This document shows positions 1-5,220 of a stretch of 5,920 bases of DNA, piece by piece; positions within the stretch are counted from its first letter, which is position 1, and every line of letters begins with the position of its first letter. Source of the stretch: an uncultured bacterium (GTDB lineage: Bacteria > UBP6 > UBA1177 > JAKLFG01); the NCBI GenBank assembly GCA_938048925.1, contig CALITV010000179.1, positions 1 through 5,920 of the forward strand, in the 5' to 3' direction. The position numbers were made by a program, and so were the translations under genes. A model generated the notes under the pieces. The model was given only the letters and a program-made list of their open reading frames with translations. It searched no databases and was not told where the DNA came from.

Positions 1-119
1 AGCGCCCAGTTGTCATGTACCCGCTGATCGCGGCTCATCCAGTAAATTACCGGGCCACGACCGGGGAGGCCCGGTTTCAGAACGGTAAGACGACGTGGGT
101 CAACCGGATGGAATTTCAT
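1..119 (-). CDS. phr: Class II CPD (deoxyribodipyrimidine) photolyase, N-terminal fragment cut by the left edge
   Basis: The start codon is ATG at 119-117. The frame stays open to the window edge, giving 39 codons plus the first two bases of a Leu codon. The visible N-terminus contains GPVIYW followed by [13 protein letters not shown], the hallmark start of class II photolyases (archaeal, bacterial and animal enzymes begin with a near-identical YWMSRDQR.xDNWAL block). The family uses reduced FAD and blue/near-UV light to split cyclobutane pyrimidine dimers in DNA, in the cytoplasm. The whole FAD-binding C-terminal domain lies outside the window, so activity cannot be judged. The ATG overlaps the stop of the upstream ferredoxin gene (ATGA, 4 bases). 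No clear Shine-Dalgarno precedes it, so translation probably depends on coupling to that gene. The family call rests on a short but very distinctive motif; that the gene is intact is an inference. Confidence 0.9.
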   Translation of the reverse strand, partial: MKFHPVDPRRLTVLKPGLPGRGPVIYWMSRDQRVHDNWA

Positions 120-904
120 TTTTCGGGTGCAAAAAGGTCGGTGACTTTCACCGCGGGGTGGTGGTAATGGTTATAGCCAACGCCCTTGTGCCCCCATGTG
201 AGCGCCTGTTCGGGGCACCAGTGGAAGCAGGCCATACACTGTTCGCAGGAGCGGTTCCACGCGGGCCGCTTTTCGGCGATCATCGCAATGTTGCCGACTG
301 GACAAACCTTCGCGCAGATGCCGCAGCCGGCGCATTTCTCCGACACTTTCCAGTTTTTGTCACTTGTGTTGACATGAGAGGCCCAGAGCGGGTGGATGAC
401 ATAGCGGGCGAATTTACCGAGCAGTGATCCCTTGAGCTCTTTTTTCTCTCGTTTTCGAATCTTTGCGCATACCTCCTCGAGGGCGCGTTCGAAGTTGGCG
501 TTTATTTTCTCCTGTTTGTTGGGAGCGGGGGGATTGTAAAAAGGAATGTAGTTTTCGACGGAGCGAAGCGCCCATCCGGCGTCGTTACGGAATCCTTTTG
601 CGCTCAGCAGGTCATCCCACATCGGCAAGGTGTCGCCGGGCCAGCCGCCGTGGGTGAGGATGGTGAAGGTGTAGTTCGGTTTGGCGATATCGAGGTTTTT
701 GAGAAACTTCTCGACAGCAAACGGCGGCCCCCATGCGTAAACGGGGAAGACGAAACCAACGGCGTCGAGATCGAGCGAGCGGTATCCCTCTTCGCGACGG
801 CGCCCCATGTGTATGAGTTCGGCGCCGCCAAGTGCTTCGGCGGCCCGTTTCGCGGCGTGCAAACTGTTACCGGTGCCGGAATGGTAAAAGATGATGTTCG
901 TCAT
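116..904 (-). CDS. EFR1-family flavodoxin/ferredoxin fusion (2[4Fe-4S])
   Basis: This 262-residue cytoplasmic electron carrier has two parts. Residues 1 to about 145 form a flavodoxin-like domain with the FMN phosphate-binding loop SGTGNS at 9-14, and FPVYAWGPP (53-61) and THGGWPG (84-90) where flavodoxins contact the isoalloxazine ring. Residues about 185-235 form a bacterial-type ferredoxin domain with two complete CxxCxxCxxxCP motifs, Cys191/194/197/201 and Cys220/223/226/230, predicting two [4Fe-4S] clusters. A basic linker (about 146-165) joins them. Length and order fit the EFR1 family, whose redox partners are mostly unknown. The ATG start has a CGGAGT ribosome site (911-916) 7 bases upstream (from GGAG). 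The gene lies 22 bases after pcm, and its TGA overlaps the photolyase ATG. A role in supplying electrons to the photolyase flavin is an inference from this arrangement; a general low-potential carrier is the alternative. Confidence 0.9.
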   Translation of the reverse strand: MTNIIFYHSGTGNSLHAAKRAAEALGGAELIHMGRRREEGYRSLDLDAVGFVFPVYAWGPPFAVEKFLKNLDIAKPNYTFTILTHGGWPGDTLPMWDDLLSAKGFRNDAGWALRSVENYIPFYNPPAPNKQEKINANFERALEEVCAKIRKREKKELKGSLLGKFARYVIHPLWASHVNTSDKNWKVSEKCAGCGICAKVCPVGNIAMIAEKRPAWNRSCEQCMACFHWCPEQALTWGHKGVGYNHYHHPAVKVTDLFAPEK

Positions 905-910
905 GGGGTT

Positions 911-916
911 ACTCCG
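911..916 (-). promoter_or_regulatory. Ribosome binding site of the EFR1-family gene
   Basis: The minus strand reads CGGAGT here, with 7 bases between GGAG and the ATG at 904. It lies in the 22-base gap after the pcm stop codon and supports 904 as the start. Confidence 0.7.
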
Positions 917-926
917 TTATCTCATT

Positions 927-1679
927 CTATTTTTGGAGCGCCTCTCCGGTCATCGGAACGAAACGGACGGGGAAGATCACCTGTCGGTTGAACATGCCGT
1001 TCACTTTTTCGATGACGACGAGTTCTTGGTAGCCATCGGGATTTCCCTGCGGAAAAATGAGGCGGCCTCCTTCTTTAAGCTGCTCGAGGAGCGGCGCGGG
1101 TGGTTGAGCAACGGCGGCGGTGATGAGGATGGCATCGAAGGGAGCCTGCTCAGGCCAGCCACGGTAGCCGTCGCCACAGCGGACGGCGATGTTGGAGTAG
1201 CCGAGTTGTTTGAGCCGCTTGTCAGCCTCTTCGGCGAGTTCTTTCACGATCTCGACGGAGTAGACCTGCGCGACGATTTCGGCGAGAATCGCCGCTTGGT
1301 ATCCGGATCCAGTGCCGATTTCGAGAACTCGGTGATGTTTTTCTGGTTTTGCGAGCTCGGTCATGATGGCGACGATGTAGGGCTGTGAGATGGTTTGCCC
1401 CTTACCGATGGGAAGCGGACCGTCATCATAAGCGCGGGAACGCCAACTCTCCGGGACGAAAAGTTCCCGGGAGACCTTGCGCATCGCGGCAAGGACGGCG
1501 GAATGCCGAATACCGCGCGCCGCGATTTGTTCTTCGACCATAAGTAACCGCTGTCTTTCGTACATGGTTCGCGCCTCTTTGTGGTCACTGGCAGGCGGTC
1601 GCGAGGCGGCGAAGAGAAAAAAGAATGCTACCCCGGCGAACGATGTTCCGAGAAGGAGCCATCCAATCCGGCGGTTCAT
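927..1679 (-). CDS. pcm: Protein-L-isoaspartate O-methyltransferase with N-terminal signal/anchor segment
   Basis: This 250-residue enzyme transfers a methyl group from S-adenosylmethionine to L-isoaspartyl residues formed by Asn deamidation or Asp isomerisation, starting repair of aged proteins. Family motifs occur in order: LPIGKGQTISQPY (89-101), SAM motif I VLEIGTGSGYQAA (118-130), SVE (141-143), GDGYRGWP (169-176), PFDAILITAA (180-189) and the C-terminal VRFVPMTG (238-245). The first 38 residues are extra compared with E. coli Pcm: RR, then a hydrophobic stretch (about 6-25) ending FAASRPPAS, which looks like a signal peptide or membrane anchor. The chosen ATG (1679) lies 4 bases after the stop of the upstream membrane protein gene but has only a weak, distant GGAAAG. 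A second ATG at 1565 (Met39) has a better ribosome site and would give a usual-length 212-residue cytoplasmic enzyme. Family assignment is secure; the start and location are not. Confidence 0.95.
   Translation of the reverse strand: MNRRIGWLLLGTSFAGVAFFFLFAASRPPASDHKEARTMYERQRLLMVEEQIAARGIRHSAVLAAMRKVSRELFVPESWRSRAYDDGPLPIGKGQTISQPYIVAIMTELAKPEKHHRVLEIGTGSGYQAAILAEIVAQVYSVEIVKELAEEADKRLKQLGYSNIAVRCGDGYRGWPEQAPFDAILITAAVAQPPAPLLEQLKEGGRLIFPQGNPDGYQELVVIEKVNGMFNRQVIFPVRFVPMTGEALQK
1574..1580 (-). promoter_or_regulatory. Internal ribosome binding site for a possible second pcm start
   Basis: The minus strand reads AAAGAGG, 8 bases before the in-frame ATG at 1565 inside pcm. It is a better Shine-Dalgarno than anything before the upstream ATG at 1679. 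Starting here would remove the hydrophobic N-terminus and give a protein with the standard enzyme length. Whether it is used is an inference. Confidence 0.45.
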
Positions 1680-1683
1680 GCCG

Positions 1684-2067
1684 TCAGAGTAACTTTCCGC
1701 TTTCCGCCTTGAAGTGGCGCCGTACAAGCGGGACAGCGAGGAGGATAGCGGCGCCCGCGATGTAGATGGCACCGAAGGCGACGGGGAAGAACCACCACTT
1801 CACCCGCGATATGAGGTTGAGACCGTTCAGGATGAAGGTGAGCCCGGCAAGGCCGCCGAGTATGCCGAGTCCCCAGCGCGCCCAATCGTGACCGAGCCAC
1901 ACAAAGGCGCACAGGAAAAGGATGAGGATCGCTTTGAAGATTTGCTGGGTCATGTTCTCGGTACCTTGTCCGAGGTAGGAAACGAAGATGTTGAAGAGGG
2001 CGATGAACGCGAATACCCCGACGATGACATAGACCAAGAAACGCGCTTTCCGTTCTTCGGTGTTCAT
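1684..2067 (-). CDS. Small four-helix membrane protein, function unknown
   Basis: I do not recognise this 127-residue protein. It has four hydrophobic stretches that look like transmembrane helices, at about 11-32, 43-60, 65-86 and 91-113. The short N-terminus (MNTEERKAR) and the C-terminal tail (RRHFKAESGKLL) are charged and hydrophilic. The motif HDWARWGLGILGG between helices 2 and 3 resembles that in many small uncharacterised inner-membrane proteins. No catalytic or metal-binding motif is visible. The ATG start is firm, with GGGAGGAA just upstream and a near-consensus promoter about 30 bases before it. It is the first gene of the run leading into pcm, the EFR1 ferredoxin and the photolyase, and its TGA is only 4 bases before the longer pcm start. 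A functional link to pcm, for example at the membrane, is speculation. Confidence 0.85.
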   Translation of the reverse strand: MNTEERKARFLVYVIVGVFAFIALFNIFVSYLGQGTENMTQQIFKAILILFLCAFVWLGHDWARWGLGILGGLAGLTFILNGLNLISRVKWWFFPVAFGAIYIAGAAILLAVPLVRRHFKAESGKLL

Positions 2068-2070
2068 TGG

Positions 2071-2078
2071 TTCCTCCC
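2071..2078 (-). promoter_or_regulatory. Strong ribosome binding site of the four-helix membrane protein
   Basis: The minus strand reads GGGAGGAA, with the GGAGG core 5 bases before the ATG at 2067. It fixes the start of the membrane protein gene. Confidence 0.85.
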
Positions 2079-2095
2079 GTTACAGTGAGAGCATG

Positions 2096-2123
2096 ATGAT
2101 AGCATTCTCGGAGGGGAAGTCAA
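2096..2123 (-). promoter_or_regulatory. Sigma-70-type promoter for the membrane protein/pcm/EFR1/photolyase run
   Basis: On the minus strand the -35 is TTGACT (2123-2118, 5/6 match) and the -10 is TATCAT (2101-2096, 5/6 match), with a 16-base spacer. Transcription would begin near 2089, leaving a leader of about 20 bases before the ATG at 2067. It sits in the 115-base gap after the exported-protein gene, so the four downstream genes can be expressed separately from it. I see no operator-like repeat overlapping it. Confidence 0.7.
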
Positions 2124-2182
2124 AAGTTCTCGCGTGTGGTGTCCTCGATCCGAAGCGGTCACCGTGTCTTCCGTGTTTTTTT

Positions 2183-2854
2183 TCATTTGAAAAGTCTTTT
2201 CAGTTTTTCCGATTCCGAGGAAAAGATGACGACGAGGTTCATGCCGCGGGGTATGGAGGCGCCGAGCCGGTCGAAATTGACGAGCGCGATTTTTGCCTGT
2301 TTGAAGACCATGCCGCCGGCTACTCCGAAGGTTTCGCCGACGAAATCTTGGGAGTCCTGCTTCCCCTGAAGGATACCACGCTCCGGCTTCGCGGTGCCGT
2401 GTTTCAGGTCGTAGTCCACCCAGCCATGATCGAGATTGACCGATCGTTCGATGATAAAGAGGTCGGTTATCGGGACCGGGCCGAGACTGTCGCCCGGTGT
2501 GAGTTTCACATGAATGACGAGAGCGTCATAATCGAGCGCCTCGAGCGTCTTCTTGAGTTTGTCAGTCTCTTCGGGCTTGAGATCGCCGCGGATCATGACG
2601 AGCGGTCTGGTGCCTTTGACCGCGGGGATGATGATCTTCAACCACTCGGCCTGCCCGGGGTCGAAGAGGAACGCAATACGCAGACCTTTCTCGAGCGCGG
2701 CGGGGACGATGCCGCCCGGCGTTGTCGGAGAGACAAAAAGATAGGTGTTGGTGCGTGGCGATTCCGCTTTCGCCGGTGGTTCTTTGGCCATGACGGCGCC
2801 GGCGGTGAGAAGCGCGGCCCCACACAGCAAAAATGGCAAGACCTTCTTGAACAT
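2183..2854 (-). CDS. Exported protein of unknown function with Sec signal peptide
   Basis: I do not recognise this 223-residue protein. A clear signal peptide is present: MFKK, a hydrophobic core (about 5-20), then VMA before K24, a good signal peptidase I site. The mature protein would be periplasmic or secreted. It begins with a Pro/Lys/Ala-rich stretch (24-36) and continues as alternating hydrophobic strands and charged helices: LRIAFLFDPG (58-67), RPLVMIRGD (83-91), PEETDKLKKTLEAL (94-107), DALVIHVKLTPG (110-121), DLFIIER (131-137). This suggests an alpha/beta fold. There is no mature cysteine and no obvious active-site motif. ATG 2854 is preferred to the GTG at 2866 because it puts lysines directly before the hydrophobic core and has a G-rich site 5 bases upstream. 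The gene has its own promoter, divergent from pepT. Confidence 0.85.
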   Translation of the reverse strand: MFKKVLPFLLCGAALLTAGAVMAKEPPAKAESPRTNTYLFVSPTTPGGIVPAALEKGLRIAFLFDPGQAEWLKIIIPAVKGTRPLVMIRGDLKPEETDKLKKTLEALDYDALVIHVKLTPGDSLGPVPITDLFIIERSVNLDHGWVDYDLKHGTAKPERGILQGKQDSQDFVGETFGVAGGMVFKQAKIALVNFDRLGASIPRGMNLVVIFSSESEKLKRLFK

Positions 2855-2888
2855 GACAGCCCCCACAACATCTCATGAGCCGGTTCGG

Positions 2889-2916
2889 ATTGTATGTTGG
2901 GCGATTTCATTTTCAA
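2889..2916 (-). promoter_or_regulatory. Sigma-70-type promoter for the exported-protein gene
   Basis: On the minus strand the -35 is TTGAAA (2916-2911, 5/6 match) and the -10 is TACAAT (2894-2889, 5/6 match), with a 16-base spacer. The predicted transcription start is near 2882, about 28 bases before the ATG at 2854. It is back-to-back with the pepT promoter, with 45 bases between the two -35 boxes. Confidence 0.65.
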
Positions 2917-2961
2917 GTGCAACAAGCAAACGATGTGGAAAAAGAAAGGAGGAGAGGGTTC

Positions 2962-2990
2962 TTGACAACACGCGATCCCTCTGATACCGT
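2962..2990 (+). promoter_or_regulatory. Sigma-70-type promoter for pepT with extended -10
   Basis: The -35 is a perfect TTGACA (2962-2967). After a 17-base spacer comes a weak -10, TACCGT (2985-2990), helped by an extended -10 TG at 2982-2983. Transcription would start near 2997, giving a leader of about 25 bases that still contains the GGAGGT ribosome site of pepT. Confidence 0.6.
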
Positions 2991-3011
2991 CCTTCGAACA
3001 ACCTATCCCGT

Positions 3012-3017
3012 GGAGGT
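3012..3017 (+). promoter_or_regulatory. Ribosome binding site deciding the pepT start
   Basis: GGAGGT here, with the GGAGG core 5 bases before the ATG at 3022, selects that start over upstream in-frame codons. Confidence 0.85.
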
Positions 3018-3021
3018 ACTC

Positions 3022-4254
3022 ATGCATCGGAATGTCCTTGAGAAGTTCCTGCGTTATGTTGCCATTGACACCCAGTCGGACGAGGGATCGGAGACTTCGC
3101 CCTCATCGGCGAAACAACTCGATCTTGCACGGCTCCTGAAAAAAGAACTCGAAGAACTCGGCCTCAAGAATGTTTCGCTCGACCAATACGGGTATGTAAT
3201 GGCCGAACTTCCGGCAAACACCGAGAAGAAGATACCGACGATCGGCTTTATCGCGCACATGGACACGAGTCCCGACATGCCGGGCGCCAATGTGAAACCG
3301 CGGATCATCGAAAATTATGACGGGAAAGACATTCTTCTCAACAAAGATCTCGACCTGTGGATACGAGTGGGCGATTTCCCCGAGATAAAACAGTACAAAG
3401 GTCAGACGCTCATCGTAACCGATGGCACCACACTCCTCGGCGCCGACGACAAAGCGGGTGTTGCCGAGATCATGACGGCCATAGAATATCTCGTCAAACA
3501 TCCCGAAATCAAGCATGGCACTATCAAGGTTGCCTTCACCCCCGACGAGGAGGTGGGCCGCGGTGTGGACCACTTCGATGTCGAGAAGTTCGGCGCCGAT
3601 TTCGCCTATACAATGGACGGCGGTGCCATCGGAGAACTGGAATATGAAAACTTCAATGCCGCGATGGCGACAATCACCATACAGGGGCGCAACATTCACC
3701 CCGGCTATGCCAAGGATCGCATGAAGAACGCCCTTCTCATCGGCATGGAACTCAATGCGCTTTTGCCGGTGGAGCAGCGCCCGGAGTTCACGGTCGGCTA
3801 TGAAGGTTTTTTCCACATCATGAGGTTCGACGGCACCGTCGAAAAAGCAACCGTCAAATACATCATCCGAGATCATGACCGCACGAAGTTCGAAGAGAAA
3901 AAGCGATTCATGACCGATGCGGTCGCGTTCATCAACCGTAAGTTCGGCGACGGCATTGCAACGCTCGAACTCAAAGATCAGTACTTCAACATGCGCGAGA
4001 AGGTCGAACCGGTCTTCCACATCGTCGAGACAGCGAAAAAAGCCATGGAATTATGTGATGTCGAACCGCGGGTGGTCCCGATCCGGGGCGGCACCGATGG
4101 ATCGCGTCTTTCCTACATGGGACTCCCGTGTCCCAATATCTTCGCCGGTGGCCACAACTTCCACGGCAAACTGGAGTATGTCGTGGTCGAGTCCATGGAA
4201 AAGGCGACCGCCGTCATCCTCAAGATCATAGACCTTTATACGAAAAAGAAGTAG
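3022..4254 (+). CDS. pepT: Peptidase T (tripeptide aminopeptidase, M20 family)
   Basis: This 410-residue cytoplasmic di-zinc enzyme removes the N-terminal residue from tripeptides, recycling amino acids. Length matches the E. coli and Salmonella enzyme (408-409). By alignment with the known enzyme, the metal ligands are all present: His79 (in AHMDTSPD), Asp142 (in LLGADDKAG), Glu177 (in FTPDEEVG), Asp199 (in YTMDGG) and His381 (in GGHNFHGK). So are the catalytic Asp81 and Glu176. Other signatures are GELEYENFNAA (204-214), IHPGYAK (225-231), YIIRDHDR (280-287) and IRGGTDGSRLSYMGLPCPN (354-372). The second domain, roughly 208-320, should carry dimerisation and peptide binding. The start at 3022 matches the family N-terminus. 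The gene is divergent from the exported-protein gene and tail-to-tail with the lipoprotein gene, so it is probably monocistronic. It ends with tandem stops TAG TGA. Confidence 0.97.
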   Translation: MHRNVLEKFLRYVAIDTQSDEGSETSPSSAKQLDLARLLKKELEELGLKNVSLDQYGYVMAELPANTEKKIPTIGFIAHMDTSPDMPGANVKPRIIENYDGKDILLNKDLDLWIRVGDFPEIKQYKGQTLIVTDGTTLLGADDKAGVAEIMTAIEYLVKHPEIKHGTIKVAFTPDEEVGRGVDHFDVEKFGADFAYTMDGGAIGELEYENFNAAMATITIQGRNIHPGYAKDRMKNALLIGMELNALLPVEQRPEFTVGYEGFFHIMRFDGTVEKATVKYIIRDHDRTKFEEKKRFMTDAVAFINRKFGDGIATLELKDQYFNMREKVEPVFHIVETAKKAMELCDVEPRVVPIRGGTDGSRLSYMGLPCPNIFAGGHNFHGKLEYVVVESMEKATAVILKIIDLYTKKK

Positions 4255-4260
4255 TGACGG

Positions 4261-5220
4261 TCATTGTAACGTCGGCAGAGGCGTCGGCGCTCCGGTTATC
4301 CGTTGGGGCTCTCCTTTGATGAGATAGAGGCTCGTCCCCCTTTTTCCGGCGCCGAAAAGTACCTCGGTCACGCCGGGCAGGTCAACCATCTCGGGGAAGA
4401 GAAATCCCTCTTGTACAGTGAGCCTTCCACCTTGGAAGACCAGCAGCCGCCCGCTCTGCGGCTCGACCCACGGCGAAACCATTCCGTTGCCGCGCGGTGT
4501 GACTGCGGCGACCAGCTCCATGATTTGCTTCTTTTCATCGAAGCGATAGAGGTATATCTGCAGAAGAGTAAATCGAGGAAGGCGTAAAAGTCGCCGCTCT
4601 CCTTCACCCGAATAGAGAAAGGTCACCAAAAATGGCCCCTTTTCGCTGCAAGAAAGAGATATCGGTTTCTCGATGACGGTGCCGCCGAAGGTGTCGCTCT
4701 CACGCTCGCTTGTCAGAAAGTAATTACGCCACTCCTCTAGGGCGATGGAGCCGCCGCTCAGGATGAACTGCCGCGCACCGGTCCCTTCGGGTTTCCCCGC
4801 GTGGAGCATCCAGAGAGAACCTTCTCCGTTGAGACAGAGCGAGAGTATTTCGTCGGTGGCGAAGTTGCGGGTTCGTATATGATCCAGTGTTCCGTCGCCA
4901 CCGCGGTAGAGGGTAAGACGCATACCGTCGCCAGAAAGCGACTTCGCCGCAAGGATATCGAGTTTCGGCTGGTAGGCGATCGGCACTGATCCGGGATACA
5001 TGCCGTCGAGCCGATGGAGGCGATAACCGTCGAAACGGTGCCAGTAGGGCCACGAACCGTCGTCTATTCGGATAAAAATCCCGCTTTCAATGACAATCCG
5101 GCAATCGCTTCCCTCACAGAGTGTTCGGGTTCGTTCACAGGAGAACAACAGCGAAAAGGCAAAAACAACGGTGGAAATAAGGGAGGTGAAAAGACGACAA
5201 AGCACGGGGTGCTTCGTCAA
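4261..5220 (-). CDS. Probable lipoprotein of unknown function, possibly beta-propeller-like
   Basis: I do not recognise this 319-residue protein. The N-terminus has a hydrophobic segment (about 11-26) ending LLFSC with Cys28. LFSC is a relaxed lipobox (Phe at -2), so a lipid-anchored envelope protein is likely; +2 is Glu. Cys35, Cys40, Cys129 and Cys191 may form disulfides. The rest is rich in short beta-strand patterns with turns, such as GMRLTLYRGGDG (99-110), GEGSLWMLHAG (132-142), SGRLLVFQGGRLTV (256-269) and TSLYLIKGEP (296-305), suggesting propeller-type blades, which is an inference. The start is TTG at 5220, overlapping the TGA of the upstream TPR gene (TTGA), with only a weak ribosome site, so coupled translation is likely. 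A GTG at codon 6 is an alternative that keeps the lipobox. It probably acts with the upstream TPR protein, but the role is unknown. Confidence 0.75.
   Translation of the reverse strand: MTKHPVLCRLFTSLISTVVFAFSLLFSCERTRTLCEGSDCRIVIESGIFIRIDDGSWPYWHRFDGYRLHRLDGMYPGSVPIAYQPKLDILAAKSLSGDGMRLTLYRGGDGTLDHIRTRNFATDEILSLCLNGEGSLWMLHAGKPEGTGARQFILSGGSIALEEWRNYFLTSERESDTFGGTVIEKPISLSCSEKGPFLVTFLYSGEGERRLLRLPRFTLLQIYLYRFDEKKQIMELVAAVTPRGNGMVSPWVEPQSGRLLVFQGGRLTVQEGFLFPEMVDLPGVTEVLFGAGKRGTSLYLIKGEPQRITGAPTPLPTLQ

Noticed and set aside
49..75. GC-rich inverted repeat (CCGGGCC/GGCCCGG, 11-base loop) as a terminator after the EFR1 gene
   Set aside because: It lies inside the photolyase coding frame and is not followed by a T-run on the minus strand.
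1680..1772. 31-residue N-terminal extension of pcm from an upstream start at 1772
   Set aside because: It would overlap the membrane protein gene by about 90 bases and adds a Ser/Arg-rich stretch that looks like an out-of-frame reading of that gene; the signal-like segment begins naturally at 1679.
2147..2183. Run of eight T (2176-2183) after a possible hairpin, read as a plus-strand terminator
   Set aside because: The possible stem is only about 4 base pairs, no plus-strand gene ends here, and on the minus strand the run is A-rich, so it does not terminate the exported-protein gene.
2855..2866. GTG at 2866 as start of the exported protein
   Set aside because: It adds four residues before MFKK, and its upstream sequence has no ribosome site, whereas ATG 2854 has a G-rich stretch at the right distance.
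2060..2878. Long plus-strand open frame (272 codons) opposite the exported-protein gene
   Set aside because: The minus-strand frame has a signal peptide, ribosome site and promoter; the plus-strand product is charged and without domain features.
2962..3021. In-frame TTG at 2962 preceded by AAAGGAGG (2945-2952) as an alternative pepT start
   Set aside because: The added 20 residues do not match the PepT N-terminus, the ATG at 3022 has its own GGAGGT, and this TTG is part of the -35 hexamer TTGACA, upstream of the predicted transcript start.
3103..4020. Long minus-strand open frame (305 codons) opposite pepT
   Set aside because: It lies fully within pepT, whose protein is an unmistakable peptidase T; the antisense product has no recognisable domain and arises from the codon bias of the opposite strand.
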